DNA of 64,000 nt from Topomyia yanbarensis (GCF_030247195.1 NC_080672.1:63270549-63334548); one strand, 5' to 3'. Positions 36,755-48,699 are shown, numbered from the stretch's first letter. A program made the numbers and translations. The notes: generated by a model not told the origin, from the sequence alone.

Positions 36755-37523
36755 CACAGAAAACAGACATCCATGATCGAACAAATATATTAATAAAACG
36801 AGTCTAAACATTTGAATTAATATACGAGAAAACACTAACGCCGCCACACCCAAATATCCCAACTATCCGACGAATTATATTACGGAACCGGTTCCAGAAT
36901 AGATTCAGTATGGGATCTATCTTATGTGGTTTTTGTTTGAGGCGAAACTGAGTCAGTATCCCTAACCCCAACTGCTGTCAAAATGTATGAACTGACAGCG
37001 GTTGGGGTTAGAACCTGACTCAGTTTCAGGTTCAAGCGAAATTAAATAAAATTAAATTAAATAAAACAACTGATTCCGACTCAATCGGTTGATACATTTG
37101 AGCTGGAATTCATACTGAATCCACTCAGAATTCCGAACCAGTTCCGGAATGGTTTGACTTGATCCCAGTTAAACTCATTCCGGAACCGGTTCGGATTTCT
37201 GAATCCCAGTTAAGCTCATTCCGGAACCGGTTCGGATTTCTAAATGGAGCCATTATGGATTCCAAATCAAATGCAACAACCGATTCCGACTCAAAATCGG
37301 TTGTTGCATTTGATTTGGAATCCATACTGACTCCATTCAGGATTCCGAATCAAATTCCGAATGGTTTGACCGGGATAGAGGTGTAACCGCTGTCAATTCA
37401 GTTGAGCTCCGCCACTAAAAAACATGACAGTAACGCACCTGGTGGAGATATCCCGACTACCTTCAAAAACGTTAGGGATTTTTACACAAGTTGAATGCTG
37501 AAGATGGATGTCTGTTCTCTGTG
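36755..37523. mobile_element. Family D element (7-bp TSD) with nested family A
   Basis: The ends CACAGAAAACAGACATCCAT and ATGGATGTCTGTTCTCTGTG are inverted repeats flanked by GTAAAAT on both sides (36748-36754, 37524-37530). Its interior contains a worn CCGGAACCGGTT palindrome, with a family A stub from 37164 and a full family A copy (37205-37374). There is no coding sequence. Confidence 0.85.
37205..37374. mobile_element. Family A foldback, 170 bp
   Basis: Starts CCCAGTTAAGCTCATTCCGG, ends GGTTTGACCGGG, flanked by AT on both sides. It folds back along nearly its whole length around CAACCGATTC and GAATCGG-type sequence. It inserted into a partial family A copy. Confidence 0.85.
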
Positions 37524-37712
37524 GTAAAATTGTCTTTTAAATTCTCACATTCCTCGAAAGTCTGATATATGCAGTGCCACCTAGCGACTGAAATGAGAGC
37601 AAATCTTATGATAATTTCAAACACGTTAGTCTGACGGCTTGACTTTCCCGATTTCCTTCAAATTTCTGAGAAGACACTCGTGGTAAGACAAGAAATCGAT
37701 TTTGAAGTGGGA

Positions 37713-38127
37713 CCCAGTCATCGTGGCAAGCAGAAAGTTAGCAAAAGTTGAGCAAAGCGAAATTGATACTGGCAGCGTTTCTGCCAGTATTTTGCGCGAT
37801 TTATGCGAGAATTCTGGCAAAGAATTCGCTCAAATGCAACAACCTTTTCTGACAGAAGCGGATATACTAACCGAGGCTGCTCACTTTTAGCCAGAATCCA
37901 GCCAAGAATGTACGGTCAAGATTTCTGTATGCTTCCTGACACATATTTGTCAGACGTTTTGCTCGATTCTAAATTCTACCAGGTAGGAATTTCCAGGATC
38001 TTTGCACGATTTATTTCCGAGTTTCAACTAACCCGACAGGATGCTCGCAGAAATCTGGCAGGGCTGCCAAACCAAGACTTACAGAAATCTAGCAGAGCGG
38101 TCTCTGCCAGAAAATTTGGTGACTGGG
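37713..38127 (+). mobile_element. Family E element, copy 2
   Basis: Starts CCCAGTCATCGTGGCAAGCA and ends TTTGGTGACTGGG, so the inverted ends are CCCAGTCA(C/T)C. The flanks are GA and GG, so no clean duplication is seen. It contains AAATGCAACAACC, shared with family A. Confidence 0.7.
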
Positions 38128-38169
38128 GGTGTGCTGTCAAAATCTGGTCCTAATCAACCAGCTATCATT

Positions 38170-38345
38170 AGGTTTGTTCCAGTACACGGAAGTCACTCCC
38201 TGTTGCTCCGGAGCAAAAACTTCTTGCTGCTTTTCACTCCGATTTGCTACCAGAAGAAGAAAAAGGAAAGAAGATAACACTGGAACGATTTTCTCTTTGT
38301 TTGCTCCGGAGTACGTCCAGTTTCTCCTGGTACTGGAACAAACCT
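38170..38345. mobile_element. 3-bp-TSD MITE AGGTTTGTTCCAG, copy 1
   Basis: The ends AGGTTTGTTCCAGTAC and GTACTGGAACAAACCT are inverted and flanked by ATT on both sides. GCTCCGGAG palindromes lie inside. A second copy is at 43388-43546. Confidence 0.8.
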
Positions 38346-38407
38346 ATTACAACCAGGGTATTACAGAAAAGTCGGATCAGAATAATGTCAGTATTATTCT
38401 GTTTTGA

Positions 38408-38653
38408 CAGGGGCGGATCCAGAAAACAATTCGGGAGGGGTCCGAAATTTCGATTTTAAAATAAACATTGTACAATTCGTTATGCATAACAACCTTATTT
38501 AATGATTATATGTTTTGTTGGTCAAATTTGGTTTGGAATGATTTTGAGTTTGAAACTAATATTAAATTTAAACTAATTTCAAATTTTCTAACAAGCAGCA
38601 AAATTTCGGAGGGGGTCCGAACCCCCAGGATCCTCCCCCTGGATCCACCACTG
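38408..38653. mobile_element. hAT-like MITE, 246 bp
   Basis: The ends CAGGGGCGGATCCAG and CTGGATCCACCACTG are flanked by TGTTTTGA and TGTTCTGA (7 of 8 equal). It is the same family as 1563-1715, with a longer AT-rich centre. Confidence 0.85.
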
Positions 38654-39424
38654 TGTTCTGAAATCCCTAATACTTCTCATTGAGTTTCGTTTTGAAGTCG
38701 GCGGAATTGAATCATGAAGTTTAAAGAAATGGAATGCGACAATAATCTCCTTGATCGCAGAAGTAGGGTTTGTATGCCTATAATGGACCCTTTGCGTATT
38801 ATGGACCCCCTGACGCTTTTTTGTCAATTATTCCTCATTAATCACTGTTTTTAACGTATATTGTTGGTTACAGGACAGCTTTAAGACTTAGACAGAAATT
38901 AGAATGTGTTTTTTCACCATAATTCATTTCAAAATTGATATTCGCACTTAATTTCAATCCAGTGCAGCATGACACAGGGTTTGTAAGTAATTGTTTTACT
39001 ACTATAAAAAGAATACTTCGCTCTGATGTAAATAAACTACGCATGAAAAAGATATTGTTTTACTGGTTAATACCTAACACTAACACAATCTTTTGCGATG
39101 TAGATCTAACAAACTAAGATAATTTAAAATTTATATTGAAATTCTGGGGGTCCATTATGGGAACAAGTGAAACTAGGTATCTGCGCATTATGGACCCCTG
39201 GCACATTAATATAACTAGAAACTTGTAATATCAACTAATAGAATTAAAAAGAGTTATCAACATTCTGAGGATTCAGTATAAGATTGATTGAAACCATCGA
39301 ATTGAAAATTTTGCAGCTTCTCAGTATTGGATCAACAAAAATTATGGTTTCTACACCAATAAATAGATAAAAACTAATAACAGTAGGTACAAATACATGA
39401 AGGCTGCTATGCGAAAGTTCATTC

Positions 39425-39650
39425 GAACGACTAGAACCATGTTCTGTCAAAAAAAGCGTGCAGGCAATTTGATGTATCACGCTCTACTGTGAAGTATCGC
39501 AGAGTATATGGAAAAACTGGCCTGAAGAAACAAGAAAAGGTCCACGCTTTCCACCATAGAAGAAAATAAAATAGTGACATGGATAGCCCGAAAAGATTAC
39601 CTAATAACCACGAAATATTAAATTCTGGAGTAATACTTTAGCAAGTTCGT
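39425..39650 (+). pseudogene. pogo-like transposase DNA-binding remnant
   Basis: The frame reads SKKACRQFDVSRSTVKYR, a psq-type helix-turn-helix, then YGKTGLKKQ. After a frameshift it gives STLSTIEENKIVTWIARKDY, the start of a CENP-B/Tigger-type second helix-turn-helix (the L..EEE..iv.Wi pattern). Stops follow and no DDE domain is recognisable. Confidence 0.65.
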
Positions 39651-40111
39651 TGTGCACAGGTTTGCAGAATGATTGCAACTTATTCACTAATATCCTTCCA
39701 TTGAAAAGTAATATAATAAATATATTGATTTAGAAAAAAGGTGGTGCTAAACGTTCAAGAAGCTTTACTAGAATTTGATTATACGGAATACTAAAATAAA
39801 TACTGTAAAATGAAGCATTGATTACTGTTTCGAATAACTCGAAATCGAAATCAACGAGCTGTAATTAATTTCATTTTTAAAATAAGATAATATAGTTCGA
39901 AATCTTGTATACATTGCATATATTCAGGCAATTTCATGTCCATTATTGTTACGTCCCAAAATAAAACAAAACTAAAGATACAAAGTACTTTTATCAAACT
40001 TTTTCAGGAAAATGATAGAAATTAAATAGTTGGGGATTAAATCATGTAAATCAAGGGCTCTGTCAGCTAAAATACTAGCGGTTTCTTCAAAACGCTTCAG
40101 ATATAGCTATA

Positions 40112-40524
40112 CACTCAAGTTTTTTTTTACGCGGTTTTTTTTTGCGCGGTATTTTTTACGCGGTTTTTTTTACGCGGACTTTGAAATTTACGCGGTTTTC
40201 ATTTACGCGGATTTTGAAATTTACGCGGTTTTCATTTACGCGGATTTTGAAATTTTTTCGCGGTTTTCATTTACGCGGATTTTGGAATTTACGCGGTATA
40301 CATCAATGAGGTCCCCTTTATCGCGGATTCTTAAATTTAAGTGGTCTTCATTTACGCGGATTTTGAAATTTACGCGGTTTTCATTTACGCGGATTTTGAA
40401 ATTTACGCGGTTTTCATTTACGCGGATTTTGAAATTTACGTGGTTTTCATTTACGCGGATTTTGAAATTTACGCGGTTTTCATTTACGCGGCTCGTATCC
40501 CCCGCGTAAAAAAAAACCTGAGTG
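40112..40524. mobile_element. TIR element with 33-bp tandem array interior
   Basis: The ends CACTCAAGTTTTTTTTTACG and CGTAAAAAAAAACCTGAGTG are flanked by TA on both sides (40110-40111, 40525-40526). The whole interior is a tandem array based on TTTACGCGGTTTTCATTTAC / GCGGATTTTGAAA (33 bp, so one frame stays open on each strand without meaning). Confidence 0.85.
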
Positions 40525-41337
40525 TACATGAATGTAGAAGCAATTGTATGAACTGATCAAAATGATGCACGAAGTTGTGTCGTTTTTAATTTGTATTTGG
40601 TATCTTTAAATATTATTAAATAACAATATTCGTTGCCTTTAGACGCTGAACATGTTTAGAGCCGACTCGTTAATATTGCAAATGCTTTACTCCACTGTAT
40701 TGTTGATGGATTGTCGTAATTCGACCACCAATCAATTCAGACAATTGTCAATTACAATTTTCGCAAACTTGTGTAAGACTTTCTATAATGCAGACCTCAT
40801 CACTTTACTCATAAGCGTCATAAAATCACATTGCTTGATATAAAAGTCATGTTTGTCTTTGAAATCAGCATCAGATCAATTAAAAATTTAATTCATTAGT
40901 CAAAGGTTTCAAGTGCCATTGAAATATTTAATGAAAGGAAAGAATAACAAGATTTTGTTATTTTTCATATTTTATATTTTTCTTAAATTGCTGTGCTAAA
41001 ATGACTCTTGATATTACCAGAAAACTGAAAAAACACAATTTTATGTATTAATTGTTGGATATGCGTATAATGGACCCGGGTCCATAATGCGCATATTCGA
41101 CCCTGGGTCCATAATAGGAAAACGGGTCCATTATAGGAATATGGATTCCAGTTCGAAATATCGAATTTTACTAAAGGAATCAAGTTGAAATGCTTTAAAT
41201 TTGCATTATATTGTTTGAAAGACTTGGTATCATCAATTGATAGAATATTACATTAAAAGTACAACTGGTTTTATCCAAATTCTTTGAAATTGTTAGCACC
41301 GTCTACTGCGGGGTCCATTACTAGCACATTAACCCTA

Positions 41338-43387
41338 GTGTCTAAATTTCAGCGTTATTCTTTAGAATGTTGTATCAATCTTGGTTGCAGGTTGCTGAAT
41401 TCCTGAATACGTGAATTTATCACTCAATGGATAAATAGAGAAATCCTGCGTTCGTTTATTACAAAACTTCTTGATTTAAGATCTGCTTCTTCATGGATTC
41501 CTGAATCACGCTTAATGAGAACCGGGGAGGGAGAAACAGACACTACGCACGAAGTGTAAATAATAGCACTTGTCAAGACGCAAGAAAACTTTCGACAGCC
41601 AAAATCAATCAAGGTGGGCGACGCATAAATGAGCAAATTTCTTTTTGCGTGTCATTGATGCAAGCGTGTTACCGGCACATGACTTCAATCGTGTGATGGA
41701 AAGGATCTTGGGACAGTATAAAATCAGTGAAAGTTTTTTTCCTGGGTGCTTTACATTGATTCGAAGATAAAGTCAGACGACAGTTTGCTTCCAGTACTCG
41801 AGTGAAATGGGACAAATTTCGGAACGATGTGTCTAATCTTATACTTTTAAAATAGGATTTTTGTGCCGTTCTTCTCCTTCATTCTACCACGGTTTCCTAA
41901 AAAATTGCTTAAACTGAATATTAAAAACCGATACAACATTAAATTCAATCTGAATAATAGAATTTCATTTTATAAAAATTTAACTAACAGAATCCTTGAA
42001 TAAGGAAACTCGCCGGTAGAGGCATGTTTATCTGATTTGTGAAATGTTGACCAATGCATAGGTATTTGATAGGTAGATATATATAGGTACGGCTGCAGCC
42101 TTGGAACGTAAATATCCATATAATGAAATAAACGAAAAAACGTTTGATATAACATGTTTTCGTTTTTATATTTCCCCTTTATTTACTACTGAAAAATATT
42201 GCCATCCTAAATAAAGTACAGAAAACTGTTTCCACCTTTCTTTTTACATCATCAAACAATTTTAACCGTCGAACTGTCAAATTTAGCCAAGGTTATTTTG
42301 CAAATAACTTTCGAAGTGTAAGATTTTAACTAATAGATAGAAATGGAATTTTTTCATGATTCTGATCATCAGATTAAGCTGCATGAGCACCCGAACATTA
42401 AAAATATTATGTCGATGTCAAACTTCACGTCGAAGTAACTTGCCATTTTTTTTCGAAACTTTGTTTATATTTATTAGCATGCATCTAAGCCGTTGATGAT
42501 TTTCATTTTCGCAGTATACTCTCAAAAGAAACTTTAAACTGGAGAACCATCAAATCTGACTAGCAAGGTGTCACTCATTCTAAAATTGTTAAATCAGTCA
42601 CAAATTTTTAAAACTTTCTTCGCACGATTTACACCATTATTACTTGTCTTTACTATAGATATGAAAATAGCTTTTATGACATGTTTTAAATAGAAAGATG
42701 ATATAAATTATTTTAAACCAAAAAGTATTTTTGAATTACCAAAAAACGTGCACGTCACAGCATATTTTTTGATTCCATATTCCCATTTTTTGGAGTAGAG
42801 AACATTTACAGCGTCGTCACATTTCCATAACTGGTTTTATAACAAGCATAAAATATATTTTAGGCGTAGTTCATTGAGCTTAAAATGTAAATATTATTTG
42901 AAATTTTCATATAAAATTAGCGTTTATTTTACATTATAGCAAGATCGCAATATTGTCTTAAAACGATGCTCGAAACTTTTGAACGCATCTAAATTCTTAT
43001 TCATCATTGAATACATAGAAATACAATTTATTTGATTGTGGCAGCACGGATTACCGAAAAATCTATCTGGCTAATTTCAAAATGGCATTAAAATCACAAA
43101 AAAACTTTAATAATATTTACTGCTACACCCAATCTAGACAAAAAATCAAGGAAATTCATCGTTCGGAAACATTTTCAAGCAAGCATATGATAACAATACT
43201 CTCATTTCCTCGATGAACACTTTTTTGTGGCTCGGAGTGACAGTTTCGTTCTGGCTGGCTATGACATTCACATTTATTGAGTCTGTTTCTCCCTCCCAGA
43301 TGAGAACGTAGGCACTCAGTTTAGCGAAATACGGGAACCTATCATAAAGAATTAGTTAATTATATTTACTGGATTGTGAAAGTCAAT
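41338..43387. other. No gene recognised
   Basis: Two kilobases of AT-rich sequence with frames under 75 codons. I see nothing repeated or domain-like. Confidence 0.35.
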
Positions 43388-43546
43388 AGGTTTGTTCCAG
43401 CACACGCTTCATGCTTCCAGTTGCCCCGGAGCTAACAGGAACAAAAAAAAAACTTGCTCCTATTTACTCCGGTGCATACAGGAACAATTTTCTGTCTGTT
43501 TTCCCCGAAATACTTCCGGTTTCACCTATAGTATTGGAACAAACCT
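43388..43546. mobile_element. 3-bp-TSD MITE AGGTTTGTTCCAG, copy 2
   Basis: The ends AGGTTTGTTCCAGCAC and TATTGGAACAAACCT are flanked by AAT on both sides. It lies just upstream of the second CGP gene, 111 nt before its leader element. Confidence 0.8.
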
Positions 43547-43656
43547 AATTATTAAGTACTTGCGGAGAAACACGACAAAATCAAAAAACAAAGTCGGCTA
43601 CGATTTTCAGACTTTCACTTATTTATTCTTGCAATTTATTTCTTTGGAGACCAGAG

Positions 43657-43671
43657 CAAAATTTGCAGTTA
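43657..43671 (+). promoter_or_regulatory. Candidate translational control element of the second CGP gene
   Basis: CAAAATTTGCAGTTA, equal to the element at 14523 except for one base, and 104 nt upstream of the proposed donor (103 nt in the other gene), 179 nt upstream of the ATG. Confidence 0.6.
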
Positions 43672-43760
43672 TAACGCGAAAAATCTTAGAAAATCTTGAA
43701 AACTCAAAAATAGAACAAATTGCTCAATAACTTTTGCCATCTTTTCTGCAAGTATTGTGG

Positions 43761-43821
43761 TAAAATGAAAAGAAATTTTCATTGTCAAGTGATAATTAAT
43801 AAAAATTTTTGTAACTTCCAG
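43761..43821 (+). other. Proposed 61-nt leader intron
   Basis: Donor TTGTG/GTAAAATG and acceptor TTTGTAACTTCCAG. Exon 2 begins 14 nt before the ATG. Size and position parallel the first gene. Confidence 0.6.
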
Positions 43822-43835
43822 ATTGTCGAGAAAAC

Positions 43836-44039
43836 ATGGGTTACCCTTGCTACTGTTCTCCGTGCGGTCCCTGTGCTCCTTGTGGACCTTGCGGACCATG
43901 CGGACCCTGTGGCCCTTGTGGACCTTGCGGACCCTGTGGACCTTGCGGACCTTGTGGACCTTGCGGACCCTGTGGACCTTGCAGACCGAGCTATTGCGAA
44001 TGTTTCGCCCGACAGTATAGCCCGTATGGTTTGTTCTAA
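43836..44039 (+). CDS. Short Cys-Gly-Pro repeat protein, Mst84D/Mst87F-like
   Basis: A 67-residue protein: [15 protein letters not shown], then about eleven uninterrupted CGP units, then a distinct tail [18 protein letters not shown]. The length is that of the Drosophila Mst84D/Mst87F proteins (55-75 residues), and the Tyr/Cys-rich ends around a CGP core are also typical. The role inferred from that family is a structural component of the sperm tail, made late in spermatogenesis. The ATG has a good context (AAAAC-ATG) and follows a predicted leader intron. A poly(A) signal follows at 44082. Other frames through the 9-bp repeat (Trp-Thr-Leu, Val-Asp-Pro-Ala) are shadows. It lies 29 kb from the related gene in the same orientation, so the two are dispersed paralogues rather than a tight cluster. 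Confidence 0.85.
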   Translation: MGYPCYCSPCGPCAPCGPCGPCGPCGPCGPCGPCGPCGPCGPCGPCGPCRPSYCECFARQYSPYGLF

Positions 44040-44081
44040 ATCGCGTTTGAAAATTTGATTAAAATGGTGCACGAAACATCA

Positions 44082-44087
44082 AATAAA
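44082..44087 (+). terminator. Poly(A) signal of the second CGP gene
   Basis: AATAAA 43 nt after the stop codon. Confidence 0.7.
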
Positions 44088-44099
44088 AAGAGTAAAACT

Positions 44100-47053
44100 T
44101 ATCGTTACTCTCGAGTTTAATTCAGAAAAATTCTAATGTCAGATCGATTTGAGCCAACCTTCTAAATGAGCATAGAAAAATGTTCAATACAGCGAATGTT
44201 ACATGTTCGATTTTTACATGAGACTTGTCAAAAATGATTTCATATTTTTTCATGTAAATTTCAAACATAGTTCTTGTGTAAACACAAGCTGTTTGTCAAA
44301 TAGAGCTGTTCAACGAAACAAAGAGGAGCAACACAAAGGAATTTTAGCGCCGCCGATAGCCGCCTGCCCGCCTGACATAATTCGGCGCAAATATTTACCC
44401 GAGTGCTCAGTTTTCAGATTCGCAAAAAAATCTATTGACTGTTTTTATTTCTGTTTGAATTTCCGCGTCATAGTGTCGGTGGCTTGGAGGATAACCGATT
44501 AAAGATGGATTTTGGATTGAATAGCGACAAATATTTGATGTAGCATCATCTCTCGGAGGCCGATTCCGTGTGGTAAATATTGAGATGTGATCTCAACTAT
44601 TTGCACATATAAAAACAGAGCAACACCTTAGCGCTAATTTAAGGTTTGCCAACGATCCAGCTCAGTTGCAAAAAAAAACAATTTCCCTTCAAAAACGAAC
44701 GCAAAACTTTCAATTAATTCGGCTCAGTGCCACAAGTGCATTGCATTGTTCGCATTCCAACCTTGCAGCCAAATGAAGTCATCTACATTTCAAGACAAGA
44801 CCTCGTGCTCGCGTCTCACTTACATAATTTCCCGGGGCCAGCCCGACTCCGTTTCTAATCGGTGTGACCCGATCAGCATCTGACATACTGGTAGGTAATC
44901 GCGTGACAACCTTTCCTGTTCCAACCGTACAAGCGAACCGTTCGATAGTCGACCGTTCTGGCTGTGAGCAATTTCAGTCAAAACCATCCAAAAGCTACAC
45001 CGGTCTTGGCGGATGGTGTGTGTGTGTGTTTGTGATCTCAATAACGCACCGCAATTATTGCCCAACAATGGTACGAAAAATCTCTCCCCCTAAATCTCAA
45101 ATCCCACGCGATTAAATCACTTCATCTTCAACGTCGTCGATTTCATTTTTTTGTTGTTGTTGGACAGCGCGGATCGGTACTGGAAACAGCCTTGTTTTTG
45201 CGCCGCCAGAAACAGACACACCACGAGTCGAGATTGGCTAGCAAATCTCGTGCTAATTTGTCGTAATATGCTGGACAATTAGTCAAATGCACGTAAATTT
45301 TCCGTGCCCTTGTTCAAGACGTTGCTTGGGTATGCTGCCTACCCACAACACTGGCTGAGCTAGATGGTAACGGGTTTCCACGCCGTCCCATTTGTTGGCG
45401 CGTTAAGATGAGCATAAATTTTCCTAACTTTAGGCGCCGCACCGCCGACGTCTTGCTGCTTTATATATACAGTAAGGGAGCAAACAGTATGACTACCTTA
45501 TAGAAATGAAAGATTTGTGACCTTGTTGATATCTTGCAAGATCCCTGCGTCAATCCCGAACCATCACATTTTCTAGTCGTTATTCGAATATTTTCATGTA
45601 AATTTTTTGATTTTACTGGATGTTAAACCTATTGTTTCCTATTAGATCGAACCATGGCAACATTCCCTCGTGATGCCGAAACAATCCATCCCGGAGTCGA
45701 GAAAAGTAAATCGCCACATCTACTTAATTTTCCTTTTAAACAACTCCCATTTTCCGATTGTTTCTAATCTTGTAAGTAGAGATTTGTCCACTACTTTGAT
45801 TCATATTTATTTGTACGGCAGACCCCAACTGACAGGGCGGCCAAAATGGTTCTACCAAAATTTCGGATTTCCGCATATACAAATAAAAAATGTAAACAAA
45901 GAAATGAACTTTACCGTGTAATTTGCACTTTGACTCTCCACTACTACTGTTGCTTGATTCCAATGCTGCTGGTTACGGGACAACAACACCATTGACTGCT
46001 CCGGCAGCGATCCTTGTCTTTTAGCTAGAGATGTGAGCTTCGCTCCTTTGTTGCATCCTCCCTAGCGGTGGTGGTCACCGCAGTGGTCTTCTCAGAGCGA
46101 ACCTTTGTCCATCCTGCTTCGTTCTCCTTGGCGATTAACAGTGAGAACGGTTGGTGTTGGTTGGAGTGAGAACACTTGATGTTCGCTCCTTATCGTTTAG
46201 CCGGCGAAGCGAGATCGCTTCTTTGCGGTTAGCCATCCCTCTATAGCGAACCAATACCACACTTTTCACTTGTGCCCGAACAACGGGTCGGCAATTTTCG
46301 ACGACCTTAACTGGCCGTCGCACTTCAGACAAGGTTACTGAAAACTGTCCCGAGGACAAAGGATTGTTTATTCTGAACATCTTTTAACTACCTTGGTTCG
46401 TCACTCAATGTCTCTACCATGATCGCCTTCCAGATCGACCACAACAAAACACCAAAACCGCACCGCACCATTGCTGTTTATCTAGACCAAAAGAATCGTT
46501 CACAAAAACTAAAACAGACAAAATTTACAAGAAGAGGTGATCGAACATAAGGAACAGCTGTGAGCATTATGTTACATAAACAATGCACACTACGGTAAGA
46601 GTAAGCAATGACATGGATTTTCACTCAGTGCTAAATTATTATCCTGACGGGTTACAATCTTCTACAATAACTGAAAGCCGCCATTTTTCGAAATGGCGCC
46701 AATCATCGATTTCTATCATCCACTGGCCACCCCCTCTCAATTGCCAAAGGGATGATGATTTGCAGTGCATTTTGGTAACCGAAAACGCCATCTTGAATTT
46801 CAAAATGTTACTAACCATCAATTAAGTAGCAGACGATGACGCTTCTGTTTAGCAGCATTCGGAGTTTGGTAACCGTTAGTACGAAGTGAAATCAGTGTTA
46901 TTAAGTAAGGTTAGAAAGTTAAATTGTTTCCGTTTTTGTAGCGCAAACCATAACGGCGGACCGGGTTGCCACTGTCACCAATAAAAAAATAAACCAATAA
47001 AAGATCCTCCTTTTATCCTTTCTCTTTCGATGTTTGTGGCGTGACTATAGCAC
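44100..47053. other. No gene recognised (3 kb)
   Basis: Mixed composition. The - strand frame 46135-46380 (81 codons, rich in Arg and Val) looks more protein-like than its neighbours, but I do not recognise it and it has no clear start or partner exons. Frames at 44203-44502 and 44820-45115 have no known domain. Confidence 0.35.
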
Positions 47054-47320
47054 CACAGAGAACAGACATCCATGATTGAACAAATATATTAATAAAACGT
47101 GAGCCAAGTTTACACTACAGAGTTAAAACATGTTATAATAATTAGCAACAAGAAAAATGCATCAAGATAGCGTTAAAACACGTTTTAACTCGTAGTGTGA
47201 ACGTAGTATAAACATTTGAATTTATATACGATAAAACACTAGCGCCGCCACACCAACCTATCCCAACTATCCGTCAAATCCATTCCGGAACCGGTTCGAA
47301 ATCCTGAATGGATTCAGTCT
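47054..47320. mobile_element. Family D element, left part only, with nested MITE
   Basis: Begins CACAGAGAACAGACATCCAT and runs to CTGAATGGATTCAGT, where a family E element replaces the rest. A foldback MITE of roughly 105 bp sits at about 47105-47209 (GTTTACACTACAGAGTTAAA against TTTTAACTCGTAGTGTGAAC). The right half is absent. Confidence 0.65.
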
Positions 47321-47812
47321 CCCAGTCACCGTGGCAAGCAGAAAGTTAGCAAAAGTTGAGCAAAGCGAAATTGATGCTGGAAGAGTTTCTGCGAGCATTT
47401 TGCGCGATTTGTGCGAGAATTCTGGCAACGAATTTGCTCAAATGCAACAACCGTTTCTGACAGGAGCGGTTAAACCAACCGATGTTGCTCACTTTTATCC
47501 AGAATCCAGTCAGAAATGTACGGCCAAGATCTCTGCACGCTACCTGTCACATCTTTGTCAGATGTTTTGCTCGATCCGTGCTAAATTCTACCAGGTAGGA
47601 AGTGCCAGGATCTTTGCACAGTTTATGTCCGGGTTATGCCAGGGTTTTGTTCGGTTCCTGTAAAAATTTGCCAGAAAACGCGAGCGAAACCGAGTTCGCC
47701 CTAGCTCAACTAACCCGACAGGATACGCGCAGAAATCTGACAGGGCTGCCAAACCAAGACTTACAGAAATCTAGCAGAGCAGTCTCTGCCAGAAAATTTA
47801 CTCACTGTTGGG
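47321..47812 (+). mobile_element. Family E element, longest copy (492 bp)
   Basis: Starts CCCAGTCACCGTGGCAAGCA and ends TTTACTCACTGTTGGG. It is made of loosely repeated phrases (TTCTGCGAG, GTCAGATG, CCAGGTAG, CAGGATAC). It contains AAATGCAACAACCGTTTCTG, close to the family A apex. Frames through it differ between copies and are not conserved. Confidence 0.75.
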
Positions 47813-47905
47813 ATCCTGAATTTTTTATCATTTTCGCACATTCCGTACTTTGAAGTAAAATAATATTCCAAACCAAATTTATGACCTTTTTAATTGGTTA
47901 CACTT

Positions 47906-48073
47906 CCCAGTTAAGCTCAGTCGAAAATGAACTGGAATTCCGGCTGGTTCCAGTTCGCATTCCGGCTCCAGTGACACAACCGATTCTAGTTAGAATCGGT
48001 TGTGTCACTGGAGCCGGAATACGAACTGGAACCAGCCAGAATTCCAGTTCAGTTCCCGCTGAACTTTACTGGG
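47906..48073. mobile_element. Family B foldback, copy 1 (168 bp)
   Basis: Starts CCCAGTTAAGCTCAGTCG, ends AACTTTACTGGG, flanked by TT on both sides. Nearly perfect palindrome around ACAACCGATTCTAG / TTAGAATCGGTTGT. Confidence 0.9.
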
Positions 48074-48097
48074 TTCTAGCAGTGAGTTATGTGAAAA

Positions 48098-48150
48098 AAT
48101 CACCCCAGAGGCAGGATTCGAACCTGCAACCCGTGGACTCCGGCCTTAGA
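48098..48150 (-). mobile_element. tRNA-derived SINE fragment
   Basis: The - strand reads GGGTTGCAGGTTCGAATCCT followed by GCCTCTGGGGTGA, a tRNA T-arm (B box) and acceptor stem followed by a SINE body start. The A-box half is not recognisable, so this is not a tRNA gene. A related + strand piece is at 49960-50025. Confidence 0.6.
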
Positions 48151-48699
48151 GCATGTTCAGGAGTGTTTCAGTTCTAGATTCATAATTTTGACAGTTCTAT
48201 TATATAAAACTGAAAATTTTAAAATTAGAACTTGCTGTCCCCAGCAGCAGTTGTAGCGGATGTTCTATTCAGTTTAAAATTCATATCTCGCCATTCCTTC
48301 AGCGTTACTGCATTCAAATTTATTTTTCCTCAGTCTATCGGGTCTCTGTGCTGAAAACTTTGCAAGTATTTAAAATACAGTTCTAAACGTGTTTTAAAAT
48401 CAGCGACAAATAGAACGGAGTCGTATAACAGTTTTAAATTTTAAAACAAAACTGTTCGAAATTATAAAACAAAACGCTCTGCTGGGGATATGAATGTTTC
48501 AGTTCCAGTTCTACATACGCTACCTAAAGTTAGTTCATTACCCATCAGACTTCGGTGGGTGACAGAGCTAATGGAGGTATCACAGAGAACAGACGTCCAT
48601 CTTCAGCATTTAACTTGTGTAAAATCTCTAACGGTTTCGAAGGTAGTTGGGATACCCAAACCAGGTGCGCTACTGTCGTCATGTTTTTTGTGGCTGAGT

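Larger units (their letters stand above)
38766..41335. mobile_element. pogo-like TA element, 2570 bp, decayed
   Basis: The ends GGGTTTGTATGCCTATAATG and the inverted partner (CATTACTAGCACATTAACCC) are flanked by TA (38764-38765, 41336-41337). TATAATGGACCC-type motifs recur near both ends (38.77, 39.15, 41.06, 41.31 kb). Transposase remains lie at 39425-39650, consistent with a pogo relative. TIR element 40112-40524 is nested inside. Confidence 0.75.

Noticed and set aside
40030..40529. 159-codon + and 97-codon - repetitive frames
   Set aside because: The 33-bp array has a period divisible by three, so frames stay open. The sequence is bounded by transposon ends.
48098..48150. Possible tRNA gene
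   Set aside because: Only the T-arm and acceptor half are present and the same half recurs at 49.96 kb, so it is SINE-derived.
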